From positions 1 to 27,935 of the forward strand of contig DCEG01000099.1 of NCBI GenBank assembly GCA_002316835.1: a stretch of 27,935 nt of DNA, written 5' to 3'. The position numbers and the translations under genes were made by a program. Positions 6,462 through 14,803 of this stretch are shown piece after piece; position 1 is the stretch's first letter, and each line of letters starts with the position of its first letter. This stretch comes from Bacteroidales bacterium UBA1035 (GTDB lineage Bacteria > Bacteroidota > Bacteroidia > Bacteroidales > Dysgonomonadaceae). Under the pieces are notes generated by a model that worked only from the letters and a program-made list of their open reading frames with translations, had not been told where the DNA came from and made no database searches.

Positions 6462-8039
6462 ATGAACAAACAATTATATATTATTCTTTACCACTATTTG
6501 AAAAAAACAAACATAATTTTCGATAAAACAAGACTCAAACAATTGATCACATCCCACCCAGATCACGACTCTCTTTATGCTATGACTGATACGTTAAATG
6601 AGTTGAATATCGAAAATATTGCTCTTCAAGTCGATATGAAAGGGTTACTTGCAAACGGGTTTCCGGTCATTGTTTTTACCGCAAAAGAAATAAGAGAATT
6701 TATTGTAATTGAAGATATTTCAGATCATCAGGTCCATTGTTTTAGTGCTGAAGTTGGCAACACCGTCGAATCATTAAGTGAATTTACTGAAAAATGGACA
6801 GGAGTAGCCTTGTATGCAGCACAGGACGAAATACAGGCCGACTTGGAACAAAAGAAAACTGTATCTAAAAAACGTCTATTGTATTGGCGTATGATTTTGT
6901 CAATTACAGCAGGATTAGCGAGCATATTACTATGGAGTGCCTCCATTGTATGGTCATCACCTCTACTATATCTTTTATCTCTTTGTGCGCTTGGATTAAT
7001 AGTAAGTAACTTCCTAGCTATAGAAGAGTTTGGTGAATCGAACCGTTTTCTTCACAAAGTATGTCATCTTAATAGAGTTACTAACTGTAATGTTGTTCTA
7101 AGATCGGGGGCGGCTAAATTATTTGGATGGTTAAGCATGTCTGATGTTGGGTTATGCTATTTTACAGGGAGCATCCTTTCTCTCATTCTTGCCGGTGTAG
7201 GTCAATGTGTAGATGCAGTGATATCTTGGTTATTAGTACTAGCATTGTGTAGTGTTCCATATACCCTTTTTTCATTGTCTTATCAGATATTCAAAATAAA
7301 AAAAGTGTGCCCTTTATGTCTTTGTGTAGTTGGAGTGTTGTGGGCAGAAATAACACTTGCAATTTTTAGATGGGAAAATTTAAATTTAATCTCCATATCC
7401 CCTGTTACTTTTTTCTCGTTGTTTGTTGGATTTACTTTGCCTGTAATTATTTGGGCATATGTAAAACCTATGTGGAGAGAAAATATTCAAATTCGCAAAT
7501 ATGAATATAACTATCTGCGTTTGAAACGAATGCCTGTCGTTATTCGTGCTATTCTTTCAATTGAGCCACCATTCTCTATGGATTTTATCCCCGGCGAAAT
7601 ACACTTGGGAACAATTGGTGCTCCCACACATTTTACAATATTAATGAGTTTGTTTTGTAATCCATGCGCAGAAAATTGGAATATATTACACCAATGGCTT
7701 ACTACATATCCAGGTTTGTTTTGTCTTACCGTACGACTAAGTGGTTATAATTCTAAAGATACAAAAAGTACAGAATTAATAGACGCTTTGACCGAAATTT
7801 ATATTCAATTGGGAGATAAGGCTTTTATTAAAGCGTTAAACGAGTGGAATGAAGACCGGGATTATAAAAAATGGAAAGCAAAATACTACGCAAATAAACC
7901 AATTAAACCCCAATTGGTATGTTCTAAAGTCGCCCAGTGGCAACAAACAAATTTTATTCCTGTAGTGCCTACCATATTCGTGGGTAATCGTATCTTCCGC
8001 TATGAACTAAATGATTTGGAATACTTGCTAAAAGAATGA
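6462..8039 (+). CDS. C39-like / VKOR / thioredoxin fusion protein
   Basis: A 525-residue, three-part redox membrane protein. Residues 1-125 resemble a C39 peptidase fold (LYHYLKK, LNELNIENIALQVDM, LLANGFPVIVF, FIVIEDI), but the catalytic Cys and His are not visible, so it is probably a leader-binding pseudo-peptidase. Residues about 140-335 are a vitamin-K-epoxide-reductase domain with several membrane helices, the loop cysteines C201 and C209, and the CPLC redox centre C283/C286. Residues about 375-525 are a thioredoxin-like domain with CNPC (C399, C402) and a cis-Pro loop VVPT at about P503. VKOR proteins reoxidise thiol oxidoreductases using quinones. Here the fusion should install disulfides on the extracytoplasmic side, most likely in the six-Cys peptide encoded upstream. 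The gene lies between the propeller and LanC-like genes with 1 and 15 bp gaps. Confidence 0.85.
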   Translation: MNKQLYIILYHYLKKTNIIFDKTRLKQLITSHPDHDSLYAMTDTLNELNIENIALQVDMKGLLANGFPVIVFTAKEIREFIVIEDISDHQVHCFSAEVGNTVESLSEFTEKWTGVALYAAQDEIQADLEQKKTVSKKRLLYWRMILSITAGLASILLWSASIVWSSPLLYLLSLCALGLIVSNFLAIEEFGESNRFLHKVCHLNRVTNCNVVLRSGAAKLFGWLSMSDVGLCYFTGSILSLILAGVGQCVDAVISWLLVLALCSVPYTLFSLSYQIFKIKKVCPLCLCVVGVLWAEITLAIFRWENLNLISISPVTFFSLFVGFTLPVIIWAYVKPMWRENIQIRKYEYNYLRLKRMPVVIRAILSIEPPFSMDFIPGEIHLGTIGAPTHFTILMSLFCNPCAENWNILHQWLTTYPGLFCLTVRLSGYNSKDTKSTELIDALTEIYIQLGDKAFIKALNEWNEDRDYKKWKAKYYANKPIKPQLVCSKVAQWQQTNFIPVVPTIFVGNRIFRYELNDLEYLLKE

Positions 8040-8054
8040 GTAATTTGTCTGATC

Positions 8055-8861
8055 GTGAATCTTTACAAACAAAAAATTCAATCAATCCTTCAGCAAATTT
8101 CTGATATCTTGCTGATAAACGGAACATTCTTAAATAACCCGGGACTATATACAGGAAAAACGGGTATCGCATTGTTTTTTTTCCGATATGCTCATTTTAC
8201 ACAAAATGAATTATATTCGGATTATAGCTTTGACTTATTTGAAAAAATACAAAATGATATTCATCAAGACACGTCTATTAATTATAAGCAAGGATTAACA
8301 GGAATTGGTTCAACTATTGAATATTTGATACAAAACAATTTTTTAGAAGCCAATGCAGATGAGATATTAGAAGATTTTGACAAACGAATTTTTTTTACTT
8401 ATAACTTGCCATATTTGTCGATTGACGAAATTATCGACATAGGGTATTATGCATTATGGAGATTGTCAGGAAGAAGTGTTCAAAAAGATACAATATTAAA
8501 TTCAGTTATACCATCAATAGTAAATGCAATGAATAAATGGCAAACGGACCAAAATAGAATAAGCCCAACCGTTTCTTCCCTTAGGGAGCTTTTTTTGCAT
8601 AGTAAAAATTTTTCAATAGATAATCAATCAAATTTTTCATATTTGTTTCAATTATGCCGTAAAAATAAGAATAATTCGAACGAAACTAAATTATTTATGC
8701 ATCTTTTGGAGCAATTCAATAATTTATCCACTAATAATGAACTTGATTTTGGGATTCAAAATGGACTCGCCGGGGTAGGTCTTTTCTTAATATCCAAACT
8801 TGACCATAATAATTCATGGCTTTCACTTTTTCCTGACAATTTAATATTTTGCGAACAATGA
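8055..8861 (+). CDS. LanC-like protein (GxxG repeat, no visible zinc site)
   Basis: A 268-residue protein with the inner-repeat signature of LanC-like alpha-barrels: GLYTGKTGIALFFF (about 30-43), GLTGIGSTIEYLI (about 80-92) and GIQNGLAGVGLFLI (about 233-246). True LanC cyclases bind zinc through two Cys and a His (a CHG motif). Here the only Cys are C201 and C266 and no CHG exists, so a zinc-dependent thioether cyclase is doubtful. It is shorter than classic LanC (about 400 residues). The start is a GTG at 8055; the ATG at 8036 is in another frame and stops after 22 codons. Its TGA overlaps the next gene's ATG (ATGA), so the two are translationally coupled. Likely a scaffold or modification enzyme for the GG-leader peptide. 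Confidence 0.7.
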   Translation: MNLYKQKIQSILQQISDILLINGTFLNNPGLYTGKTGIALFFFRYAHFTQNELYSDYSFDLFEKIQNDIHQDTSINYKQGLTGIGSTIEYLIQNNFLEANADEILEDFDKRIFFTYNLPYLSIDEIIDIGYYALWRLSGRSVQKDTILNSVIPSIVNAMNKWQTDQNRISPTVSSLRELFLHSKNFSIDNQSNFSYLFQLCRKNKNNSNETKLFMHLLEQFNNLSTNNELDFGIQNGLAGVGLFLISKLDHNNSWLSLFPDNLIFCEQ

Positions 8862-10093
8862 ATCTATATCTGTTTAATGACAACGATAGGGCTTCTATTT
8901 ATGGAGTCGGCACTTATCTGAAGGAGTTAGTGAAAGCTCTGGAAAATACATCCATAAGTATTCACATTGTTCATTTGCACTCTGTTCTTCCTGCATTCAA
9001 AATAGAAAAGACAAATCAAATTGAACATTGGTATATTCCAGAAGTCAGAAATGAAAATACTTTCTCCGGTTCTGTATCAAAAGTAGAAAGTTACTTCCAG
9101 AATGTGATTTATCTTCTCCGAATCCATATTAAAGACATAAAAGATTTGGTCTTTCATTTTAATTTTAATCTTTGTCAGTTGCTTGCAAGAGAATTGAAAA
9201 TGGCATTCAATTGTAAAACTGTTGCTACTATACATTTTACTAAATGGATGCTCGAACTTAATGGTAATCTTTCAATGTTCCAAAGGATTAAATCAAAACC
9301 TTACTATATTTTAAACAGTTATGAAAAAACATTGATTGAAACAGATAAATATGAAACTCTTCTCTATAAGGAGGTTGATCATATAATCGTACTCTGTCAG
9401 TATACACGGAATATTCTTCAAACTGAATATGGTATAGAACAAGATAAGATAGTTGTCATCCCTAATGGGATGGCAAATGCAAATCTTAAAAAAAACAAAA
9501 ACACAAAAAATGCATTAAGAAGAAAATGGCACATATCCGAAGATGATTTGTTGATCCTTTTTGTAGGACGCTTGGATGCCGTGAAAGGGCTTAGTTACCT
9601 GATAAAGGCCTTTAACAAAGTATTTAAGATAGTACGTAATTGTCGTCTAATGATTGTTGGTAGCGGAGATTATGATTACTATATGAAAGAATGTGAAAAC
9701 ATCTGTACACATGTTACATGGACAGGGTTATTAAAAAAAGACAAGTTATATGAATTGTATTCTATTGCTGACCTTGGTGTTATGCCCTCTTTTAACGAGC
9801 AATGCAGTTATGTAGCCATCGAAATGATGATGCATAGTGTACCTCTCATTGCAAGTACGTCGGCTGGCTTACGTGAGATGGTGGAAGACGGAGTTACAGC
9901 TTTGTTAGTATCAGTAGTAGAACATCCAGAACATATGGAAATAGACACAGAGGTTCTCGCCGAAAAAATGATTCTTTTACTGCAAGATCACTTTAAAAGA
10001 AAACAAATAGGGAGGAATGGACGAAAACGTTACGAACAATTGTATACATCTGATACTTTGCGCAATAACATGTTAAAATGCTATTTCTCATGA
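8858..10093 (+). CDS. GT4 family glycosyltransferase of the peptide locus
   Basis: A 411-residue GT-B glycosyltransferase. The start is ATG 8858, overlapping the previous stop; an upstream in-frame TTG at 8849 is less likely. The N-terminal domain has SIYGVGTYLKELVKAL (about 14-29). The C-terminal domain has LFVGRLDAVKGLSYLIKAF (about 233-251) and the E-x7-E nucleotide-sugar motif (E314 and E322 in FNEQCSYVAIE). It is a retaining-type GT4 fold. A Bacteroidota-specific subset of this group (TIGR04157) co-occurs with GG-leader peptide loci, and this gene sits in exactly that context. It could glycosylate the precursor core or an envelope acceptor. It is the last gene of the locus and converges on the mobilisation operon. 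Confidence 0.85.
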   Translation: MNLYLFNDNDRASIYGVGTYLKELVKALENTSISIHIVHLHSVLPAFKIEKTNQIEHWYIPEVRNENTFSGSVSKVESYFQNVIYLLRIHIKDIKDLVFHFNFNLCQLLARELKMAFNCKTVATIHFTKWMLELNGNLSMFQRIKSKPYYILNSYEKTLIETDKYETLLYKEVDHIIVLCQYTRNILQTEYGIEQDKIVVIPNGMANANLKKNKNTKNALRRKWHISEDDLLILFVGRLDAVKGLSYLIKAFNKVFKIVRNCRLMIVGSGDYDYYMKECENICTHVTWTGLLKKDKLYELYSIADLGVMPSFNEQCSYVAIEMMMHSVPLIASTSAGLREMVEDGVTALLVSVVEHPEHMEIDTEVLAEKMILLLQDHFKRKQIGRNGRKRYEQLYTSDTLRNNMLKCYFS

Positions 10094-10390
10094 AGCATTC
10101 TAAACACATGACAAAACATTAACGCAATACTCAACTCAACCCTTAATAGTAAATTAGTTATAATTTTGGTTGGATCTTTCCTGTGTTAAGTGAACATAAA
10201 GAGTACAGGAAATTATCTTCACCACTTTTTAAAGTTAAAAAATAATTTGTTTTTATTATTTTTCTCTAGTCCAATCAAAATATATTTCATCTCCTTTTCT
10301 ATTTGAAAGCACCCGATAAAATTTAATGTAAATATCCTAAATGTTGAGTATTATTTTTAGTCAAAAAGATTATTCAATCTCGGTGAAAAT
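10094..10390. other. AT-rich convergent junction between the peptide locus and the mob operon
   Basis: About 297 bp between two convergent stops. No gene, RNA or clear terminator was recognised, and no integrase or convincing attachment repeat was seen. The base composition matches the peptide locus more than the mob genes. It could be the inner boundary between cargo and transfer module. Confidence 0.4.
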
Positions 10391-12409
10391 TTAATCGTTG
10401 TTCTGTTTGTTCTTTATCAAATGCTTCAAATTTTCATTCCCCTTAATTCTTTTCATTTCTGAAATAACAATTTTTTCCACATCCGTCTTTACCTGCCTAT
10501 AGTTTCGTTCTATTTCCTGCATCATCGTATCATTTCCGTTTTCATCGGTAAATAAAACTATTTCAGGGATCTTTTGGTAGGCTTTTGTTTCGGCAGCAAC
10601 ACGGGCATTATCTACCACAATCTCGCAATGAAAAATCTTTTGCTCAATACGTTCATCAAAGTTATCCGATACGGCACCCACAAACATACCTTGTGTGAGA
10701 TTACTAATTTTGGATGCCGGAATAAGGCTGTCCATCTGGGTAGAAATAGACGTGGATTTATCCTGTCGGTTAATGGTCATACTTTGCCGTTTCTGCAATA
10801 CTTTTCCGAATCGTTCCGATAACGTTTTGGCTGTTTCGCCTACCACTTGTCCCGAAAAAATATTACCGACCGTATTTTGAATAACCTTACTTTCCTTGTC
10901 GCCGTAATCGCGTGTCAGTTGTGAGTAATCCTGAAATCCCAGACAAACGGCAACTTTATTTGAGCGTGCCGTGGCAATCAAATTGTCTAGCCCACGAAAA
11001 TAGATTGTCGGCAACTCGTCAATTATTACCGAACTTTTCAACTGCCCTTTCTTGTTAATCAACTTGACAATTCTTGAATTATACAATCCCAACGCTGCCG
11101 AATAGATGTTTTGACGGTCAGGATTATTGCCTACACAAAGTATTTTTGGTTTTTCAGGATTGTTAATATCCAAACTGAAATCATTACCTGTCATCACCCA
11201 ATACAGAGCGGGCGAGATCATCCTTGAAAGCGGTATTTTAGCACTGGCAATCTGACCTTGTAATTGGTCCTGCGCCCCACCCTCCCAGGCGTCCATAAAG
11301 GGTGAAAGGTAGTTTTCCAGTTCGGGATAACTTGTAAGAATGGTAAACGTATCGGCGTATTTCTTATTCAAAAACTCGATGGCGTGCGGGAAAGTGCAGT
11401 ATTTGCCGTTTTCATAAATCTTCAAATACCAGATAATGGCAGCCAACAAAATTATTGGGCTTTCCACGAAAAAGTCTCCTTGTTTCTGTATCCATGTTTT
11501 GTTCAGGTTGAGCATAATGGTGTAAGCGCTTTCGTACGCATCCGAAATATCGGTCATAAACGCCGGATTTATCGGGTTGCACCGGTGGCTTTTCCGTGGA
11601 TTATCGAAGTTTATCACGTAAAACTTCGGAGGAATTTTGTATTTGTCGATGTGTTTCAACAAATGGTTGTAGGCAATGGTGGAAAGGTCGTCGAATTTAA
11701 AGTCGTAGATGTACATCGAAAAACCTTTCTCAATCTGCTGCTTGATGTAGTTATTGACTACCGCGTAGGATTTCCCCGAGCCGGGTGTTCCGAGAACTAT
11801 TGAACCTCGAAAAGGATTTACCACGTTTATCCAGCCGCTGTTCCACTTCTTTTTATAGTAAAACCGTGTACGCAGATTCACGGAATATTCGTTTTCCATC
11901 AACCGTGTTTCCTGCATAAAACTTTCGTTTTCATAGTTAAAGACGTCTTCCATCAGGTTGTTTTTGAGCAGTCTGCTAATCCACAATCCCGCCATTAACA
12001 AACAGACGTATCCGGTTGAAACCGTAAAAATGTACCACAGGGCAACACCTGTTTTGACAACCGGCAACGCCAATATCCAAAAGTTGAGAAAAAACAGTGC
12101 CATGCCAAAGCCAAGCATAATTCCGATTTTTACCCACGTGATTCTCTCGCTTTTAACACCCTTTGTCCCCAAGCACGATAGTGCCAGAAATACCACCGAA
12201 AACAATTTTGTAATCAAGGGATGCTTGTAAAGCCCTGCCGTCCGGTGTAAGTCCATTAAAATCCTGTCCACTACGCCAATCGTTATTTCCCATTCCCGGA
12301 ACGCTTCATAACAGTACCAATAGCAATGTATCAGTACAAATACAATGCTTACAGCCCGCATAAAATCGATTGTTTTTGCCAAGCCCCTTAAATCGTCTTC
12401 TTGTTGCAT
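10391..12409 (-). CDS. mobC: type IV coupling protein (TraG/VirD4 family), MobC-type
   Basis: A 672-residue hexameric ATPase that links the relaxosome to the secretion channel at the inner membrane. Residues 1-150 hold about four hydrophobic segments (for example 16-32, 67-80, 93-115 and 120-145). The Walker A motif GTPGSGKS lies at about 207-214 and the Walker B region reads SSVIIDELPTIYFRG, followed by the TraG-type LIATARSNKVAVCLGFQD. The C-terminal tail is basic and helical. It is the last gene of a mobA-mobB-mobC operon read leftward, 36 bp after the relaxase gene. CTnDOT-like elements of Bacteroides have the same order. The length (about 660-680) is usual for this family. Confidence 0.9.
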   Translation of the reverse strand: MQQEDDLRGLAKTIDFMRAVSIVFVLIHCYWYCYEAFREWEITIGVVDRILMDLHRTAGLYKHPLITKLFSVVFLALSCLGTKGVKSERITWVKIGIMLGFGMALFFLNFWILALPVVKTGVALWYIFTVSTGYVCLLMAGLWISRLLKNNLMEDVFNYENESFMQETRLMENEYSVNLRTRFYYKKKWNSGWINVVNPFRGSIVLGTPGSGKSYAVVNNYIKQQIEKGFSMYIYDFKFDDLSTIAYNHLLKHIDKYKIPPKFYVINFDNPRKSHRCNPINPAFMTDISDAYESAYTIMLNLNKTWIQKQGDFFVESPIILLAAIIWYLKIYENGKYCTFPHAIEFLNKKYADTFTILTSYPELENYLSPFMDAWEGGAQDQLQGQIASAKIPLSRMISPALYWVMTGNDFSLDINNPEKPKILCVGNNPDRQNIYSAALGLYNSRIVKLINKKGQLKSSVIIDELPTIYFRGLDNLIATARSNKVAVCLGFQDYSQLTRDYGDKESKVIQNTVGNIFSGQVVGETAKTLSERFGKVLQKRQSMTINRQDKSTSISTQMDSLIPASKISNLTQGMFVGAVSDNFDERIEQKIFHCEIVVDNARVAAETKAYQKIPEIVLFTDENGNDTMMQEIERNYRQVKTDVEKIVISEMKRIKGNENLKHLIKNKQNND

Positions 12410-12445
12410 ATACCCCTCCTAACCTCCCCAAATGGAAGAAATTGA

Positions 12446-13708
12446 TTATAATTCTGGTTTCTTAATTGTTCTTTTCTTTTTTCGCATTCTGCGTTTAAAA
12501 AGTTCGTCTTCGTGATCATCGCCGTGCGCTTCGGGTGAAAAAAATCCCAAAACGGTTTCGGACAGGTCGGTAAACAAATTATCGTCCATGCTTTCTGGTT
12601 TACTTTCAAAAGGAATATCACTACCCGATTTTGGGGCAATCCGCGATTGCACCTCCGGCTTATTACCGTTCACAAACCATTCGTGAAACATGTTCGCCGA
12701 AAACTCTTTGCCCAAACGAGAGCCGTTAAGAACGGTTTTATTTGTGTGATCAATAAACGTTACACCGTAAATCCGTCCCTGCTCGTTTTCTCGAAATACT
12801 GCCGAAATACCTTTTTTAAGCAGGTTTCTCTCAAAGTTTTTCCGGTTTTTGGATATGGAAATAACCGCTAAAATATCCGCCCAAAGTCGACTTTTGGTTG
12901 TTTTATCGGTTTTCCACGTGCTTTTATCTTTTGCCATTTTTTGTTGCAAAACATCATATCCGACCGATTTGCCGAAAAGCGACGACTTAAAGGGATTACC
13001 GACCTTTTCGCCCTTCTTGTTCAATACCGAATAAACCAATCCATTATAAGGTTTTCCTTTGTGTTCGCCTTTCACTTCTTCCGCTGTCAGATTAAATAGC
13101 GATAACAGTGCCCGATACTCGCCAAAACTCTGAAAACGGTACGATTTTGCCAACTCACGCACTGCGTTTGAAACCTGCCGTTTCACATTGCCTTTCGAGT
13201 AATCCACTTTTTGGAGCGGAAACACGTTTTGCCGTTCCTGCTTGTAGGCAGGAGTTAAGTTAAATTTCTGTTCCAACTTGCGACAGATTTCCATCGACCG
13301 CCTTTTCTCGTAGGCATCCGAAATGCAGCTGCCATCCTCCTTTACCCGCACCGAAACGATGTGAATATGGGTCCTGTCAATATCCGTATGTTTGAAAACA
13401 ATGTACGGCTGTCCGCCAAAACCGAGTTCGTTCATATACTGTTGAGCCATTTCGATAAAATTCTCGTCCGTCACCTTATCCTTCGGATTTGGGTTTAACG
13501 AAATGTGGATTACCGGCTTTTCAGTACGTTTGTTGGCAGACAGATAAGGCTCAAACGAGTGCAAAATATCCGGTATTTGATACGTTCCGTCCGCCTGCTC
13601 GATGATGTGTCGGGCAAAAAGCACCCTACCGTTTTCGTCGTCCACCTTCAGTTTGTTGTACGAGATCGCTCCGAAAAGCGACGTACCGTGTCCGATTTTC
13701 GCCACCAC
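12446..13708 (-). CDS. mobB: relaxase/mobilisation nuclease MobB
   Basis: A 420-residue relaxase that should nick the transferred strand at oriT and stay covalently bound. The start is GTG at 13708, overlapping the mobA stop by one base (TAGTG). The N-terminal nuclease domain has a candidate catalytic Tyr at about Y17 (AISYNKLKV) and the metal triad motif HTDIDRTHIHIVSV, with H107, H114 and H116. IHISLNP at about 67-73 is another conserved strand. This is the Pfam Relaxase pattern. Residues about 185-330 form a mixed helical region seen in Bacteroidota MobB proteins, and the C-terminus is strongly basic (RRMRKKKR). Operon position between mobA and the coupling protein supports the call. Confidence 0.9.
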   Translation of the reverse strand: MVAKIGHGTSLFGAISYNKLKVDDENGRVLFARHIIEQADGTYQIPDILHSFEPYLSANKRTEKPVIHISLNPNPKDKVTDENFIEMAQQYMNELGFGGQPYIVFKHTDIDRTHIHIVSVRVKEDGSCISDAYEKRRSMEICRKLEQKFNLTPAYKQERQNVFPLQKVDYSKGNVKRQVSNAVRELAKSYRFQSFGEYRALLSLFNLTAEEVKGEHKGKPYNGLVYSVLNKKGEKVGNPFKSSLFGKSVGYDVLQQKMAKDKSTWKTDKTTKSRLWADILAVISISKNRKNFERNLLKKGISAVFRENEQGRIYGVTFIDHTNKTVLNGSRLGKEFSANMFHEWFVNGNKPEVQSRIAPKSGSDIPFESKPESMDDNLFTDLSETVLGFFSPEAHGDDHEDELFKRRMRKKKRTIKKPEL

Positions 13709-14136
13709 TACACGCCGTATTTCTGCTTAAACTCTTCTGCCAACGCCACGATTTTCCGTGAAAGCTCCACCAACTTGACCGTTTCCTTTTCCAGTTTATA
13801 AAGAAAAGCCAGGGCTTTTTTTTCGGTAAAATTGGTTTTCAACGCCTTTACGATCTGGTTGTAATTGACACCGATTGCCCGGAATTGCGAATGAAAAGTG
13901 GTCAGTCGCATATAAAAATCCTGTCCGGCCTTGTCGATTTTTACCGTTTTCACAGGCTTATTAAACAGGCTTGCCGTGATAAAATGAGCTTTCACTTTCA
14001 TCCCCGACTGTTCAAAAAGAGCTAAAAATCGGGCGTGGTCGGCGGCATTAAAACTAATCGAATACCTGAAAACGGCAGGATTATCTTTGGGTTTTCTGCC
14101 TATTCTGCGATTTGTTTTTCCATTTTCTTTTTTCAT
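13708..14136 (-). CDS. mobA: mobilisation accessory protein MobA
   Basis: A 142-residue basic protein, the first gene of the mob operon. It starts with a Lys/Arg-rich stretch (KKENGKTNRRIGRKPKDNP). A ribbon-helix-helix-like segment follows (VFRYSISFNAADHARFLALF) and then a helical region (NQIVKALKTNF) typical of Bacteroidota relaxosome proteins of the MobC/MobA type. Such proteins bind oriT and help the relaxase open the strand. Stop and relaxase start overlap by one base, so the two are translationally coupled. The upstream region on its 5' side carries hairpins and phased repeats suited to an oriT. Confidence 0.85.
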   Translation of the reverse strand: MKKENGKTNRRIGRKPKDNPAVFRYSISFNAADHARFLALFEQSGMKVKAHFITASLFNKPVKTVKIDKAGQDFYMRLTTFHSQFRAIGVNYNQIVKALKTNFTEKKALAFLYKLEKETVKLVELSRKIVALAEEFKQKYGV

Positions 14137-14227
14137 ATCAAAATCAAGTTTGTTAATCCCGGCAACCGTCGGGAAAGAGTTTATATTATTTCAAAAAATC
14201 GCGACTTCGGAGCGGATTTTAAAGTTT

Positions 14228-14265
14228 GTTTTGAGCATCGGAATTTATTTCGAGATGTTCAAAAC
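14228..14265. repeat. long inverted repeat upstream of mobA
   Basis: GTTTTGAGCATC (14228-14239) pairs with GATGTTCAAAAC (14254-14265) with one mismatch and a 14-base loop. It begins about 90 bp upstream of the mobA start. It may be a relaxosome or repressor site. Confidence 0.45.
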
Positions 14266-14293
14266 ACAACTTGCTCTGTTCCGGTGAACAGAA

Positions 14294-14315
14294 AATCCCG
14301 ATACATATCGGGATT
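14294..14315. repeat. perfect 10+2+10 palindrome
   Basis: AATCCCGATA and its exact complement are separated by CA. Such ATCCCGAT hairpins recur in Bacteroidota genomes, often as terminators. Without a T tract on either side it could equally be an operator between mob and tra. Confidence 0.5.
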
Positions 14316-14468
14316 AAGTTTAACCGATAATAAAAGCTTTCGGAGCAGCTGTCAAAAATGGGGATGTGTACCATAATAATCAGCATAAAAGAGCTGCTGC
14401 TCTTCAATTGTTCTTCAAACGATGCAAAGTAACAGGTTAAATATGACGGATATAAACAAGTTTACAAC

Positions 14469-14521
14469 GCCAACTGGTGCCAAACGACGCCACGTGACGC
14501 CAAATATGAAATGGCGTTTGG
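14469..14521. repeat. four 10-bp-phased GCCA repeats with a nested inverted repeat (oriT or operator candidate)
   Basis: GCCA occurs at 14469, 14479, 14489 and 14499, exactly one helical turn apart, three of the four as ACGCCA. The last ACGCCA (14497-14502) faces TGGCGT in inverse orientation near 14512-14517. CCAAACG (14480-14486) pairs with CGTTTGG (14515-14521). Iterons on one DNA face next to an inverted repeat fit cooperative protein binding at an origin of transfer or a tra/mob promoter. Confidence 0.55.
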
Positions 14522-14763
14522 ATTATGTTTTTATTTGTCGAAAGAAAAGTACGTTTTTGGGTAGGTAGAAAATAAAATGTGTATTTCCAGAATTTGAGTA
14601 TAACCCAAAACAAAAGCATACGTAAAAAAAAAGAAAATTATAAAAATACGTGTATCTGCACTCAAGAAAAAAAGTAAAAATAGAAAGAAGTAACGGAATA
14701 CATAAATTCTTAAAAATACATTCCTTTTTTCAAACCCATAAATAGGTAAAGTAATAGCAAAAG

Positions 14764-14803
14764 AAGTATCTATACTTTTTGAAAGGGGACAATATAAATT
14801 GTC
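14764..14803. promoter_or_regulatory. paired palindromes upstream of traA
   Basis: AAGTAT-CT-ATACTT (14764-14777), followed by a short T run, and GACAAT-ATAA-ATTGTC (14788-14803) are both perfect. They lie 113-152 bp upstream of the traA start. The first could terminate incoming transcripts and the second could be an operator for the tra promoter. No exact TAnnTTTG -7 box was found nearby. Confidence 0.4.

Noticed and set aside
8036..8104. ATG at 8036 overlapping the VKOR gene stop as start of the LanC-like gene
   Set aside because: It lies in a different frame and stops after 22 codons. Reaching the LanC-like frame would need a frameshift, so GTG 8055 is preferred.
14469..14502. CRISPR-like reading of the GCCA repeats
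   Set aside because: The units are only 10 bp apart and share about 4-6 bases, without spacers or cas genes. Protein-binding iterons fit better.
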